Assembly: GCF_900240995.1 (NCBI RefSeq)
Contig: NZ_LT965953.1
Location: 205,302-269,301, forward strand
Length of the DNA stretch: 64,000 nucleotides
Direction of reading: 5' to 3'
Source of the DNA: Bacillus sp. Marseille-P3661
GTDB lineage: Bacteria; Bacillota; Bacilli; Bacillales; Bacillaceae_J
The translations under genes were made by a program, and so were the position numbers. Below the pieces are notes generated by a model that saw nothing but the letters and a program-made list of their open reading frames with translations, did not search any database and was not told the DNA's origin. This document shows, piece after piece, positions 8,931 to 19,004 of this stretch (its first letter is position 1; every line of letters starts with the position of its first letter).

Positions 8931-9992
8931 ATGAAGGGGAACAAGTTAATTTTGATCCTTGTTGCTGTTGTTGGTCTATTAATGCTAGCAGCATGCGGGG
9001 GAAAAGAGGAAGTAGCAGAAGATTCTAATGCTGAAGTGAAATCAGAAACTGCAACGAATGAACAAGCAGAGGAAACAAAAGAAGTTTATAAATTAAAGGT
9101 AGGTCATATTTCACCAGATGACCAAGCATATGCGATCGGCTTTAAAGAATATGCAGCGGCGGTAGAAGAAGCTACAAATGGACAAGTTCAATTTGAAATT
9201 TTTGGTAATGGAACATTAGGTGGCGAAAGAGAACTTTTAGAAGGTGTACAATTAGGAACATTAGATATGAGTGTTATCACAACTGGTGTTGTAACAAACT
9301 TTGTACCTGAAATTTCTGTTATTGAATTTCCGTTTTTATTTAGAGATTTAGACCATGTCTACAAAACATTAGACGGTGAAGTTGGACAAGAACTTTTAGA
9401 TAAAGTATCTGAGCAAGGATTAAAAGCAATCGCATTCTGGGAAAATGGTCAGCGTCATTTATCAAATAGCAAGCATCCAATTAAAACTCCTGAAGATTTA
9501 GATGGTTTAAAGATGCGTACAATTGAAAGTGAGCTACTATTAGACACATATGCTGCATTAGGAACTAATGCAACGCCAATGGCATTCCCAGAAGTATATG
9601 GCGGTTTACAACAAGGCGTAATTGATGGATCAGACTTTTCAACTGGTGTATACTGGAGTACAAAAGTTTGGGAACAATCAAAATACTTCTCTGAAGTAGG
9701 ACTTTACTATGCATCTGCGGTATTAGTTATCAATGATGATCTTTTAAAATCAATGCCTGAAGATATTCAAAAAGTGATCGTTGATCTTGGAAAAGAATAC
9801 GCTCAAAAGCAACGTCAAATTTCACAAGATTTAGAGGCAGAACAAAAGCAACTTTTACTAGATAACGGAGTAGAAATCATTAATGCGGAAGACCTTGATA
9901 TTCAAGCATTCCGTGATAAAGTTCAACCTGTATATGAAAAGCATGCTGAGAAGTATGGTTCATACATCGAAAGAATTCAAGCTGTACAATAA
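8931..9992 (+). CDS. TRAP transporter substrate-binding lipoprotein (DctP family)
   Basis: Extracytoplasmic solute receptor of a tripartite ATP-independent periplasmic (TRAP) transporter, of the type that binds C4-dicarboxylates or other organic acids. A lipoprotein signal ends in the lipobox LAAC with C22; a Glu/Ser-rich linker follows, then the DctP fold. The family's carboxylate-gripping arginine is R196 in GLKMRTIES. ATG 8931 follows GGGGAGG. The required membrane subunits DctQ and DctM are not next to it: a terminator and an opposing HD-GYP gene follow. It is therefore an orphan receptor whose permease must be elsewhere, or it has been reused as a sensor. Confidence 0.88.
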   Translation: MKGNKLILILVAVVGLLMLAACGGKEEVAEDSNAEVKSETATNEQAEETKEVYKLKVGHISPDDQAYAIGFKEYAAAVEEATNGQVQFEIFGNGTLGGERELLEGVQLGTLDMSVITTGVVTNFVPEISVIEFPFLFRDLDHVYKTLDGEVGQELLDKVSEQGLKAIAFWENGQRHLSNSKHPIKTPEDLDGLKMRTIESELLLDTYAALGTNATPMAFPEVYGGLQQGVIDGSDFSTGVYWSTKVWEQSKYFSEVGLYYASAVLVINDDLLKSMPEDIQKVIVDLGKEYAQKQRQISQDLEAEQKQLLLDNGVEIINAEDLDIQAFRDKVQPVYEKHAEKYGSYIERIQAVQ

Positions 9993-10000
9993 TTAATAAA

Positions 10001-10036
10001 AAGGCTGTCCATCTCGTCGAAGGTGGACAGCCTTTT
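10001..10036. terminator. Bidirectional terminator between the TRAP and HD-GYP genes
   Basis: A 14-bp stem AAGGCTGTCCATCT / AGGTGGACAGCCTT (one wobble) with A run before and T run after, so it works on both converging genes. It overlaps the stop codon of the HD-GYP gene by two bases. Confidence 0.88.
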
Positions 10037-11015
10037 ATGTATTTTCAATTAAATAGTTTTCGTTTGTGGAGTTCAAGCTTTTTTCCTCATATAAATTTAA
10101 AAATGCATCTGCAACGACGGGGTCAAATTGAGTTCCTTTATTTTTTCGAATTTCCTCAAGTGCACATTTATAATCAAGTTGCTGACGGTAAACGCGTTTG
10201 GAAGTCATCGCATCAAAGGTATCCGCAACTGCAACAATTCGTGCTAACAGCGGAATTTGCTGCCCTTTTAATCCTTTTGGATAGCCTTTACCATCATATC
10301 GTTCGTGGTGATAGAGAATAATGTCTAATATACCTCTGCTAGAGAAATTAGCCACATGTTTAATCATTTTATAGCCGATGGTAGGATGTGCTTTTATAAA
10401 ATCGTATTCTTCCGTTGTTAATCTTCCGGGCTTTGTTAGAATAGGCTCGGGTATGCCGATTTTACCGATATCATGCAGCAGCCCGCCAATCCGAATATTG
10501 TTGCATATGTCTTCTTTTAAATTCATTTCTTTTGCAATTTCGAACGCATATTTTGCCACGTTTTCTGAATGATGCAATGTATGCGGATCTCTTGAATCTA
10601 GAGCATTCACGAGGGCTGTTGTTAATTCAAGCGTATCATTTTTTACTTTTTGGATGTTTTTCATTAGCCCCGCAGAGATAAACGTTATGATTGAATAAGT
10701 TAATAACAAGATAAAAAACGAACCAGTTAACATGTTTGGGTTCTGAACAAGTAAAAATCTGCACAGCACAATGAGAGTTGTAAAAAACATTAAAAATAGC
10801 GGCGATTTGTTATAAAACCCTGCTCCTAAAAAGATCACGGCGATCACATACAAAATAAATATATTGCTGTTATTTTGAAAAAAAATACTATTTAAAATCA
10901 CACTTAGCATCCAAAGGATAAAAAAACAATAGCGAAGGTGACCAGGTTTATCAAGATAATTATAAAATTTATGCAAAGCAGGTTCTTTAGAGTAAGTCAC
11001 TTTATAAACATTCAA
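10035..11015 (-). CDS. Membrane-anchored HD-GYP domain protein
   Basis: Putative cyclic-di-GMP phosphodiesterase or HD-type signalling hydrolase. Residues about 25-118 form several membrane helices, a short linker follows, then an HD-GYP domain (about 130-310). The diagnostic residues are present: HHSENVAKY, the HD pair in LLHDIGKIGIP, HPTIGY, and the GYP motif in HHERYDGKGYPKGLKG, followed by ADTFDAMTSKRVYR. There is no GGDEF or receiver domain, so input probably comes from the membrane segment. ATG 11015 follows AGGAAGTGG and is immediately preceded in frame by a stop, which fixes the start. It is monocistronic. Confidence 0.85.
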   Translation of the reverse strand: MNVYKVTYSKEPALHKFYNYLDKPGHLRYCFFILWMLSVILNSIFFQNNSNIFILYVIAVIFLGAGFYNKSPLFLMFFTTLIVLCRFLLVQNPNMLTGSFFILLLTYSIITFISAGLMKNIQKVKNDTLELTTALVNALDSRDPHTLHHSENVAKYAFEIAKEMNLKEDICNNIRIGGLLHDIGKIGIPEPILTKPGRLTTEEYDFIKAHPTIGYKMIKHVANFSSRGILDIILYHHERYDGKGYPKGLKGQQIPLLARIVAVADTFDAMTSKRVYRQQLDYKCALEEIRKNKGTQFDPVVADAFLNLYEEKSLNSTNENYLIENT

Positions 11016-11448
11016 GCCATACCACTTCCTCTACTTTAAAATGGTGCCTTAGCCACCTTGAGAAATTTATAGTATATATAGTAAGGATTTGTAAAAAGCT
11101 TTGAACATATGCTTTTGAAGTTAATGGTAATGTTCAGCTATCTTTTATAGTAGACTTCATATATTAGTTTGCTCTAAGCAGCTGGTTTTTCATGCAAAGA
11201 AAATGCATTCTATTAAACAAACGTTTAATTAAAAATATACTATCTCCTTAAAAAAGCGCAGGAGAGTTGTGTTTTCTTATCAACTAATCAAGAAAGAGCG
11301 ATAATAATGTCTTTTATTGAGATTTGCTTTATAATAGGCTTTATTGACATGTTAATGTTTAAAAAGATCTTTATTGCAGCAAATTATATAAAGGATTTTT
11401 TTGTAATTATTTACAGTGCTTTTGGTACTTGGAAGGGGATTCATATTA

Positions 11449-11676
11449 ATGTCAGAGGTGATCCTTGCGGTTTTGGCTCCATTTTTAATGGTTATTTTTT
11501 TAACACGGATTACGTTTAATCAATATGTTAGTGCAATTTTAACGCTAGGAATTATTTTAGCGATATTTAAAGGCTACGAGCAGCCTAATTTAGTGATCAT
11601 AGCGTGGGTTTTATCACTTGTTGTCGGCTTTTTTGTATCCAATCGGATGAATAAGAAATTTAATAAAAAGTACTAA
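11449..11676 (+). CDS. csbA: CsbA-like small membrane protein (DUF2198)
   Basis: A 75-residue membrane protein with about three helices and a basic tail (SNRMNKKFNKKY). It sits directly upstream of uvrB, as csbA does in B. subtilis, where it is a sigma-B-controlled gene of unknown biochemical role. The motif FLTRITFNQYV is typical of the family. ATG 11449 lies behind GGAAGGGGA; longer frames from 11416 or 11307 lack such a site. I do not see a clear sigma-B promoter upstream. The 430 bp between the HD-GYP start and this gene hold no other supported gene. Confidence 0.8.
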   Translation: MSEVILAVLAPFLMVIFLTRITFNQYVSAILTLGIILAIFKGYEQPNLVIIAWVLSLVVGFFVSNRMNKKFNKKY

Positions 11677-11684
11677 TGAACAAG

Positions 11685-11710
11685 CATGTGGATCTAGCCG
11701 CATGTTTTTT
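11685..11710 (+). terminator. Terminator after csbA
   Basis: Stem CATGTGG / CCGCATG (one G-T pair), 6-nt loop, six T. It suggests uvrB is transcribed mainly from its own promoter. Confidence 0.65.
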
Positions 11711-11846
11711 CTGTTTCTCAACCGGTAAGAGTAGATAGCATTATTTTTTAGAGGATTAAAGCATAAGAAGAGAAGGCCTTTAGGTCATCTCCTTGGACAT
11801 CGTCAATTGCCATTGTAGGCAAATGGCGTGTTTTTTTAAAAATAAA

Positions 11847-11860
11847 CGAATACCCGTTCG
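11847..11860. promoter_or_regulatory. LexA (DinR) box upstream of uvrB
   Basis: CGAATACCCGTTCG differs from the Gram-positive LexA consensus CGAAC-N4-GTTCG at one base. It lies 74 bp before the uvrB start and upstream of a -10-like TACAAT (11892-11897). uvrBA is a known SOS operon in B. subtilis, so this is the likely damage-inducible operator. Confidence 0.75.
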
Positions 11861-11933
11861 TTCATATTAGCAGTTTGTGAAGTAGATGTGATACAATGAA
11901 TTACAGAATTTGGTGATGAACGGAGGTAGTTTT

Positions 11934-13913
11934 GTGGACCAACAATTTGATCTTAAATCAAAGTATGAGCCAGGTGGGGATCAGCCTAAAGCGATTGAAA
12001 AGCTTGTGAACGGCCTTAAGGAAGGTAAACGATATCAAACGTTGCTTGGTGCAACGGGGACAGGTAAAACATTTACGGTTTCAAATGTGATTCAACAAAT
12101 TAATAAACCTACACTAATATTAGCTCATAATAAAACGTTAGCAGGACAGCTGTATAGTGAGTTTAAAGAGTTTTTTCCTAACAATGCAGTTGAATATTTT
12201 GTCAGTTACTATGATTACTATCAGCCTGAGGCATATGTGCCGCAAACAGATACGTTTATTGAAAAAGATGCAAGCATTAATGATGAAATTGATAAACTCC
12301 GCCACTCTGCGACATCATCTTTATTTGAACGGAATGATGTCATTATTGTGGCTAGTGTATCTTGCATATACGGTTTAGGTTCGCCGGAGGAATATCGAGA
12401 AATGGTTGTTTCACTTCGCGTCGGTAAGGAAATAGAACGCAACCAGTTATTACGTGATTTAGTGGATATCCAATATAATAGAAATGACATTGATTTTCAG
12501 CGTGGGACGTTCCGTGTTCGCGGGGATGTAGTGGAAATTTTTCCGGCATCACGTGATGAGCATTGTATTCGTGTTGAATTTTTTGGTGATGAAATTGATC
12601 GAATTCGTGAGGTTGACGCACTGACTGGAGAAATTTTAGGCGATCGTGAACATGTGTCAATCTTTCCGGCATCCCACTTCGTTACACGTGAAGAGAAAAT
12701 GAAAATTGCGATTGAAAATATTGAAACAGAGTTAGAAGAACGTTTAAAAGAAATGCATGAAAACGGCAAATTGTTGGAGGCACAACGACTTGAGCAGCGA
12801 ACTCGCTATGACTTAGAAATGATGAGAGAAATGGGTTTTTGCTCAGGAATTGAAAACTACTCTCGTCATTTAACGCTGCGACCAGCGGGTGCAACGCCTT
12901 ACACACTTTTTGATTATTTTCCAGAAGACTTTTTGTTAATTGTCGATGAGTCACATGTGACGCTCCCTCAGGTTCGCGGCATGTATAACGGCGACCGCGC
13001 TCGAAAGCAAGTGCTTGTGGATCATGGCTTTCGGTTACCGTCCGCATTAGATAACCGTCCATTAATGTTTGATGAATTTGAAAAAGTTGTAAAGCAAGCG
13101 ATTTTTGTTTCAGCTACACCCGGACCTTACGAAATGGAGCATGCTCCAGAAGTAATTGAGCAAATTATTCGTCCAACAGGGTTGCTTGATCCTAATATTG
13201 ATGTTCGTCCAATTCAAGGCCAAATTGATGACTTAATTGGCGAAATCAATGCTAGAGTTGAACGAAATGAGCGGGTCCTCGTAACGACTCTAACGAAAAA
13301 AATGTCAGAGGATTTAACCGATTATTTAAAAGAGCTTGGCATTAAGGTTTCGTACTTACACTCAGAAATTAAAACATTAGAGCGGATTGAAATTATCCGC
13401 GATTTACGTTTAGGAAAGTATGATGTGCTCATAGGGATTAACTTATTGCGTGAAGGCTTAGATATTCCGGAAGTGTCGCTTGTCGCCATTTTGGATGCAG
13501 ATAAAGAAGGTTTCTTACGTTCGGAGCGTTCATTAATTCAAACGATTGGCCGGGCAGCGCGTAATGCGAATGGCCATGTTATTATGTACGCAGATAAAAT
13601 TACAAATTCAATGCGAATTGCAATGGATGAAACGAAACGTCGCCGGACAATTCAAGAAGAATTTAATGAGAAACATCATATTACACCTAAAACCATTCAA
13701 AAAGAAATTCGTGATGTCATTCGCGCGACGATGGCAGCTGAAACGGAAGAAACGTATGATACGCCAACAAAAGCTGCTAAGCTAACGAAGGATGAACGTG
13801 TGAAGTTAATTGCTCAGTTCGAAACAGAAATGAAGGAAGCAGCAAGAGCTTTAAACTTCGAGCGTGCTGCCGAGCTGCGTGATTTAATTTTAGAATTGAA
13901 GGCTGAAGGATAA
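11934..13913 (+). CDS. uvrB: Excinuclease ABC subunit UvrB
   Basis: Damage-verification helicase of nucleotide excision repair; it is loaded by UvrA and recruits UvrC. The Walker A motif GATGTGKT has its lysine at residue 45, followed by the beta-hairpin region with [12 protein letters not shown], helicase motifs ([21 protein letters not shown]), and a C-terminal UVR domain ([22 protein letters not shown]) that contacts UvrC. Start GTG 11934 follows GGAGGT with 6-nt spacing, giving 659 residues against about 661 in B. subtilis. The open frame extends to TTG 11910 but without a ribosome site. It is co-directional with uvrA, 81 bp ahead of it, and is probably SOS-induced. Confidence 0.97.
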   Translation: MDQQFDLKSKYEPGGDQPKAIEKLVNGLKEGKRYQTLLGATGTGKTFTVSNVIQQINKPTLILAHNKTLAGQLYSEFKEFFPNNAVEYFVSYYDYYQPEAYVPQTDTFIEKDASINDEIDKLRHSATSSLFERNDVIIVASVSCIYGLGSPEEYREMVVSLRVGKEIERNQLLRDLVDIQYNRNDIDFQRGTFRVRGDVVEIFPASRDEHCIRVEFFGDEIDRIREVDALTGEILGDREHVSIFPASHFVTREEKMKIAIENIETELEERLKEMHENGKLLEAQRLEQRTRYDLEMMREMGFCSGIENYSRHLTLRPAGATPYTLFDYFPEDFLLIVDESHVTLPQVRGMYNGDRARKQVLVDHGFRLPSALDNRPLMFDEFEKVVKQAIFVSATPGPYEMEHAPEVIEQIIRPTGLLDPNIDVRPIQGQIDDLIGEINARVERNERVLVTTLTKKMSEDLTDYLKELGIKVSYLHSEIKTLERIEIIRDLRLGKYDVLIGINLLREGLDIPEVSLVAILDADKEGFLRSERSLIQTIGRAARNANGHVIMYADKITNSMRIAMDETKRRRTIQEEFNEKHHITPKTIQKEIRDVIRATMAAETEETYDTPTKAAKLTKDERVKLIAQFETEMKEAARALNFERAAELRDLILELKAEG

Positions 13914-13994
13914 AAATGATTAGCGTGTTTTGTTTAAAATAGATTTCGCGCCCAGCAAGGCGCTTGTGCTTTTTTCGGTGGAAAGGAGACAGTT

Positions 13995-16868
13995 ATGTCA
14001 GTTAAGAATATCGTTGTAAAAGGTGCTCGGGCACATAATTTAAAAAATATAGATGTGGTCATTCCTAGAGACAAGCTTGTTGTTCTAACAGGTTTGTCAG
14101 GTTCCGGGAAGTCATCGCTCGCATTCGATACGATTTATGCAGAAGGCCAACGACGTTATGTCGAATCGCTGTCCGCATATGCTCGTCAGTTTTTAGGGCA
14201 AATGGATAAGCCGGATGTTGATGCAATAGAGGGGCTATCACCTGCCATTTCGATTGATCAAAAAACAACGAGCCGTAATCCGCGCTCGACAGTTGGCACG
14301 GTAACGGAAGTGTACGATTATTTGCGGCTGCTTTATGCGCGTATTGGCCGTCCTGTTTGTCCTGTGCATGGCATTGAAATAAGCTCGCAAACGATTGAGC
14401 AGATGATTGACCGCATTATGGAACTTCCGGAACGTACGAAACTACAAGTATTAGCGCCGATTGTTCGTGGTAAAAAAGGTGAGCATGTTAAGGTTTTTGA
14501 GGATATTAAAAAGCAAGGTTATGTGCGTGTCCGCGTTGACGGCGAAATGCATGAAGTGAGTGATGAAATTAAGCTTGAAAAAAATAAGAAACATTCGATC
14601 GAGGTTGTGATTGACCGGATTGTGATTAAAGAGGGCGTTGCATCTCGTCTGGCGGATTCATTAGAAACAGCATTACGTTTAGCAGAAGGTACGGTTATTA
14701 TCGATGTCATTGGCGAAGAAGAATTGCTCTTTAGCGAGCATCATGCCTGCCCGCAATGTGGATTTTCGATAGGTGAACTAGAACCGCGGATGTTTTCGTT
14801 TAATAGTCCGTTTGGTGCATGTCCAAGCTGCGACGGTTTAGGAACGAAACTTGAAGTTGATTTAGATTTAGTGATTCCCGATTGGGATAAAACGTTGCAT
14901 GAACATGCGCTTGCACCATGGGAACCGACAAGCTCACAGTATTATCCTCAGTTGTTAAAATGCGTCTGTGATCATTTCGGAGTCGATATGGAAACTCCGG
15001 TCAAAGACATACCGAAACAGCTGCTTGATAAAGTTTTATATGGTAGCGACAGTGAAAAAGTTTACTTCCGTTATGAAAATGATTTTGGACAGGTTCGTGA
15101 AAATGAAGTGGAGTTTGAGGGCGTACTTCGCAATGTGGAGCGTCGTTATCGCGAAACATCTTCAGATTATATTCGGGAACAAATGGAGAAGTACATGGGA
15201 CAAAAAGATTGTCCGACATGTAAAGGCCATCGCTTGAAAAAAGAATCATTAGCTGTGCGAATTGATGGTAAGCATATTGGTGAAATTACAAAGCTATCGA
15301 TTCAAGAAGCGCATGAATTTTTTTCACAGATCAGTTTAACGGAAAAAGAAATGCAGATCGGACGTCTTATTTTTAGAGAAATTCTGGAGCGCATAGGCTT
15401 TTTAGTGAATGTAGGTTTGGACTATTTAACATTAGCTCGTTCAGCTGGAACATTGTCAGGTGGCGAGGCCCAACGAATTCGCTTGGCTACGCAAATTGGT
15501 TCACGATTAACGGGTGTGCTTTATATTCTAGATGAACCTTCAATTGGTTTGCATCAGCGTGACAATGATCGTTTGATTGATACGTTAAAAAATATGCGTG
15601 ATATCGGCAATACGCTAATTGTTGTTGAGCATGATGAAGATACAATGATGGCTGCAGATTATTTGATTGATATTGGTCCTGGTGCAGGTGTTCATGGAGG
15701 TGTGATTACTTCCCAAGGTACGCCTGAAGAAGTGATGAATGACCCGAATTCATTGACAGGTCAATATTTGTCTGGTAAAAAGTTCATTCCATTGCCAACT
15801 GAACGCCGTAAAAGTGAAGGTCGTATTCTAGAAATTATTAAAGCTAACGAAAATAACTTAAAAAATGTGAGTGTAAAAATTCCGTTAGGGACGTTCGTTT
15901 GTGTTACAGGTGTATCTGGTTCTGGAAAAAGTACGCTCGTTAATGAAGTTTTACATAAAACAGTTGCGCAAAAGCTACATGGAGCGAAAGCGAAGCCTGG
16001 TGAGCATAAAGAAATTAAAGGCATCGAGGAATTAGATAAAGTGATTGATATTGATCAATCCCCGATTGGCCGAACACCGCGTTCAAATCCTGCTACCTAT
16101 ACAGGGGTATTTGATGATATTCGTGATGTATTTGCGCAAACAAATGAAGCGAAGGTCCGCGGTTATCAAAAAGGGCGCTTTAGCTTTAATGTGAAAGGCG
16201 GCCGCTGCGAGGCCTGCCGTGGCGATGGCATTATAAAAATTGAAATGCATTTCCTACCGGATGTATATGTGCCATGTGAAGTATGTCATGGCAAGCGTTA
16301 CAACCGTGAAACATTAGAGGTTAAGTATAAAGATAAAAATATTTCGGACATTTTAGATATGACGGTCGAAGCTGGCGTTGAATTTTTCGCAAATATCCCG
16401 AAAATTAAACGCAAGCTGCAAACAATCGCTGATGTGGGCTTAGGTTATGTTCAGCTTGGACAGCCAGCAACCACATTATCTGGCGGTGAAGCGCAGCGGG
16501 TGAAGCTTGCATCTGAACTGCATCGTCGCTCAACCGGCCGCTCGCTTTATATTTTAGATGAACCAACAACCGGCTTACACGTCGATGATATTTCAAGATT
16601 ATTAAAGGTGCTGCAGCGGTTAGTTGAAAATGGCGACACCGTATTGGTCATCGAGCACAACTTAGACGTGATCAAAGCTGCCGATCATATTATCGATTTA
16701 GGTCCTGAAGGTGGGGACAAGGGCGGTACAATTGTTGCCGTTGGGACACCGGAGGAAATATGTGAGGTTGAGGAATCTTATACAGGTAAATACTTAAAGC
16801 CTGTTATTGAACGAGATCGGAATAGAATGGAAACTAAACTTCGCGAAATTGAATCCATTTCAAACTAA
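13995..16868 (+). CDS. uvrA: Excinuclease ABC subunit UvrA
   Basis: Damage-sensing ATPase of nucleotide excision repair. Two ABC modules are visible: Walker A GLSGSGKS near residues 33-40 and GVSGSGKST near 639-647, each with its signature LSGGEAQR (starting about 487 and 828). Zinc-binding cysteine pairs occur in CPQC...CPSC, CPTC, and CEAC...CEVC. At 957 residues it is of normal length. ATG 13995 follows GGAAAGGAG. The uvrB-uvrA gap contains only a weak GC stem (13948-13963), so the two are probably one operon. Confidence 0.98.
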   Translation: MSVKNIVVKGARAHNLKNIDVVIPRDKLVVLTGLSGSGKSSLAFDTIYAEGQRRYVESLSAYARQFLGQMDKPDVDAIEGLSPAISIDQKTTSRNPRSTVGTVTEVYDYLRLLYARIGRPVCPVHGIEISSQTIEQMIDRIMELPERTKLQVLAPIVRGKKGEHVKVFEDIKKQGYVRVRVDGEMHEVSDEIKLEKNKKHSIEVVIDRIVIKEGVASRLADSLETALRLAEGTVIIDVIGEEELLFSEHHACPQCGFSIGELEPRMFSFNSPFGACPSCDGLGTKLEVDLDLVIPDWDKTLHEHALAPWEPTSSQYYPQLLKCVCDHFGVDMETPVKDIPKQLLDKVLYGSDSEKVYFRYENDFGQVRENEVEFEGVLRNVERRYRETSSDYIREQMEKYMGQKDCPTCKGHRLKKESLAVRIDGKHIGEITKLSIQEAHEFFSQISLTEKEMQIGRLIFREILERIGFLVNVGLDYLTLARSAGTLSGGEAQRIRLATQIGSRLTGVLYILDEPSIGLHQRDNDRLIDTLKNMRDIGNTLIVVEHDEDTMMAADYLIDIGPGAGVHGGVITSQGTPEEVMNDPNSLTGQYLSGKKFIPLPTERRKSEGRILEIIKANENNLKNVSVKIPLGTFVCVTGVSGSGKSTLVNEVLHKTVAQKLHGAKAKPGEHKEIKGIEELDKVIDIDQSPIGRTPRSNPATYTGVFDDIRDVFAQTNEAKVRGYQKGRFSFNVKGGRCEACRGDGIIKIEMHFLPDVYVPCEVCHGKRYNRETLEVKYKDKNISDILDMTVEAGVEFFANIPKIKRKLQTIADVGLGYVQLGQPATTLSGGEAQRVKLASELHRRSTGRSLYILDEPTTGLHVDDISRLLKVLQRLVENGDTVLVIEHNLDVIKAADHIIDLGPEGGDKGGTIVAVGTPEEICEVEESYTGKYLKPVIERDRNRMETKLREIESISN

Positions 16869-16892
16869 TAAGCGTCAAAAAGGCGGATAACC

Positions 16893-16935
16893 AAAGCATG
16901 GTATTGCATGATTTTCAATGCATTATCATGCTTTT
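16893..16935 (+). terminator. Terminator after uvrA
   Basis: Stem AAAGCATG / CATGCTTT enclosing a second short stem (TGCAT/ATGCA), ended by TTTTG. Confidence 0.65.
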
Positions 16936-17004
16936 GTTGTGTATATGGAATTTTCGGCAAGTGGCAAGAGCAAAGTTCCAAGTACAGTTTCAAGTACAAA
17001 GCGC

Positions 17005-17080
17005 CAAGTGCCTGTATTGCCAAGTGCCTGTCACTTGTCGAATTCGACAAAATTCGGGAAGTGCCTGTCACCTGGCACTT
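17005..17080. repeat. Short AAGTGCCTGTCAC repeats with a 16-bp palindrome
   Basis: AAGTGCCTGT occurs at 17006, 17022 and 17059. The last copy forms a hairpin with GGCACTT. Between the copies is a perfect palindrome TTGTCGAATTCGACAA (17035-17050). The stretch is non-coding and lies between the uvrA terminator and the yvl promoter. GACAGGCACC near 63567-63576 resembles the reverse complement of the same motif. Confidence 0.7.
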
Positions 17081-17124
17081 GGTTAACCATGCTCTACGTC
17101 TTGAGACGTATTTTGAAGTTTGTG

Positions 17125-17150
17125 TGAAACGTCTTGTGCATTTACTCGTA
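17125..17150 (+). promoter_or_regulatory. SigW-type promoter for yvlABCD
   Basis: TGAAAC (17125-17130), a 16-nt spacer, then CGTA (17147-17150): an exact match to the sigma-W consensus with optimal spacing. It lies 114 bp upstream of yvlA. In B. subtilis yvlABCD belongs to the sigma-W envelope-stress regulon, so sequence and context agree. Confidence 0.9.
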
Positions 17151-17263
17151 TATAAGTATATAGAGAAGTTAAGATACTAAAGATGGTTGTTTATATACAG
17201 AAATCATCAAGCTACCATAAATGTAGTTTAGTATTCGATCATATATATAAGGAGTGGGTTGGT

Positions 17264-17572
17264 GTGAATACCGATCGGTTAATTTCTTCATTATGTTATT
17301 TTAGTATTTTCTTTGCGGGGTTTATTTTACCGGTAGTGATTTATTTTATCGTTGATAGTTCAGAAATTAAAGAGCATGCGAAGAAAGCATTTTTATCCCA
17401 TTTAATACCGCTAATTACAATTCCGTTTATTGTGATTCCATGGTTGTTTACGGGTGTTGAGCCTACATTGTTTGCAATAAGTGGGATCGCTGCTTTCTTA
17501 CTAATTGGGGCTATTAATTTAATTGTTCTGATTTGGAATGTTTATAAAGGTGTTAAAGTGTTAATTGATTAA
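17264..17572 (+). CDS. yvlA: YvlA-like membrane protein (DUF4870)
   Basis: A 102-residue protein with about three membrane helices (residues about 10-30, 43-70, 72-98), of the DUF4870/Tic20-like family. It is the first gene of the four-gene envelope-stress operon. GTG 17264 is preceded by AAGGAG; an upstream reading frame from 17183 lacks a ribosome site and reads through the leader. Molecular function is unknown. The motif SSEIKEHAKKAFLSHL is a polar loop typical of the family. Confidence 0.82.
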   Translation: MNTDRLISSLCYFSIFFAGFILPVVIYFIVDSSEIKEHAKKAFLSHLIPLITIPFIVIPWLFTGVEPTLFAISGIAAFLLIGAINLIVLIWNVYKGVKVLID

Positions 17573-17665
17573 TCAAACGTTTGTTTAAATTTACTTATAT
17601 GTGATATCAAAAGAATTACAAACTGCCCGTCATAAACGAGAAAAATAATTAAAGGGGAATGTAAA

Positions 17666-18757
17666 ATGATTGAAGAGCGTAAACGTATATTAAAAATGGT
17701 AGAGGAAGGCAAGCTGACTGCAGAAGAAGCAATTATGCTGCTAGAAAAATTAGAGAGTCCAAAAACAGAATCGAAACAAACAGCTACAAATCCTTCAACT
17801 TTTGTAAAATACGACTCGAATTACAAGGACTATAAACAAAGTTATAAAAACTCAGGATTTAAAGAAAAATTTTCAGGATTTTTTGAAAGTGCATTTAAAA
17901 AGATTAAAGAAGTTGATTTGGATTTTAATTTTGGACCACATCATGAAGTAAATCATATTTTTCAACATCGGGATATTATTTTATCCAATCTGAATGTGGA
18001 CATTTCAAATGGTGAAATCGAATTAAAGCCGTGGGATGAACAGGAGGTTCGGATTGAATGTCGAGCTAAAGTTTACAAAGCTGAATCCCATGAAGAGGCG
18101 AAAAATGAATTTCTCAAGCAAGTCCAATTTGCGATAAATGAAAATTCTTTAAAATTTGAAGTCGAGCCCAAGAATATCAAGCTTAACACGATTTTTTACG
18201 TTCCTAGATCAAGTTATGAAAATATATTAATTCGAATGTTTAATGGTCAAATCGCTCTTGATGAGTTAAATGTAAAAGTATTAAAGGCGACGACTGCAAA
18301 CGGCAATATTACGGTTAATCATGTCAGCGCCGAAGATCTAGAATTTGAAACAGCTAATGGGCATATTAAAGTGGAAAATAGTTATGCGCAGGCCATCGAG
18401 GCAGAAACTTTAAATGGAACGATTACAGCCAAAGGCTCATTTGGAAAAACAGATCTTCAAAGCTTTAGCAGCAGTATTATTTGTCACTTGGAAGATCCAA
18501 ACTGTGAAACCGTGTTGTTAAAAACAAAAACCGGCAGCATCAAGCTGTTCGTTCCAACTGAAGTTGAGGTTAATGGTATTATTAGATCGAATATCGGCGG
18601 TTTTAGTTGTGAATTAAATCAATTAGAGGTATTTGAGGAAAAAAGAGAGGTCGTGCAGAAGGAAATGCGCTTTGCGGCGAATCGTGGTCGACTGCGTAAG
18701 CTTGATGTTGAAGCAGAATCAAGAGCTGGTTCAATTTCAATAAAAAGTAATCAGTAA
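17666..18757 (+). CDS. yvlB: YvlB, DUF4097 adhesin-like protein (LiaX-related)
   Basis: A 363-residue soluble protein. The N-terminal helical segment (residues about 2-30, EERKRILKMVEEGKLTAEEA) is the SHOCT-like domain typical of YvlB and LiaX. The rest (about 100-360) is a DUF4097 beta-helix-like domain with repeating turns such as TTANGNITVNHV, ETANGHIKVENS, ETLNGTITAKGS. Enterococcal LiaX, a relative, senses daptomycin and antimicrobial peptides, which fits the SigW promoter. ATG 17666 lies behind AAAGGGG. It is co-transcribed with yvlA, yvlC and yvlD. Confidence 0.85.
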   Translation: MIEERKRILKMVEEGKLTAEEAIMLLEKLESPKTESKQTATNPSTFVKYDSNYKDYKQSYKNSGFKEKFSGFFESAFKKIKEVDLDFNFGPHHEVNHIFQHRDIILSNLNVDISNGEIELKPWDEQEVRIECRAKVYKAESHEEAKNEFLKQVQFAINENSLKFEVEPKNIKLNTIFYVPRSSYENILIRMFNGQIALDELNVKVLKATTANGNITVNHVSAEDLEFETANGHIKVENSYAQAIEAETLNGTITAKGSFGKTDLQSFSSSIICHLEDPNCETVLLKTKTGSIKLFVPTEVEVNGIIRSNIGGFSCELNQLEVFEEKREVVQKEMRFAANRGRLRKLDVEAESRAGSISIKSNQ

Positions 18758-18797
18758 AGAAGTATATAAACTATGAAAAAAGGTGGTGTTTGAGAGT

Positions 18798-19004
18798 ATG
18801 AAGAAAAAGCTGTATAGAACTCGTAACAATAAAAAGGTAGCAGGTATTCTTGGTGGGTTGGCCCAATATTTAGGTGTGGATGCAGCACTACTTCGAGTTA
18901 TTTTTGTATTGCTGTTAATTTTTACAGCGTTTTTACCGCTGGCATTGGCATACTTTGTTCTAACTTTTGTAATTCCATATGATGATGGTGTGATTGATGG
19001 ATGA
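18798..19004 (+). CDS. yvlC: PspC-domain protein YvlC
   Basis: A 68-residue PspC protein: a basic start (MKKKLYRTRNNKKVAG), the GGLAQYLGVDAALLR motif, and one strong membrane helix. PspC proteins act in phage-shock/envelope-stress responses. ATG 18798 is served by AGGTGG at 18781; the in-frame GTG 18783 overlaps that site and is less likely. Its TGA overlaps the ATG of the next gene, showing translational coupling. Confidence 0.85.
   Translation: MKKKLYRTRNNKKVAGILGGLAQYLGVDAALLRVIFVLLLIFTAFLPLALAYFVLTFVIPYDDGVIDG

Noticed and set aside
11307..11519. 70-codon frame overlapping csbA
   Set aside because: Wrong frame relative to csbA, which has the better ribosome site and family match.
13948..13973. 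Terminator between uvrB and uvrA
   Set aside because: The stem is only 5 bp and separated from the T run; at most a weak attenuator.
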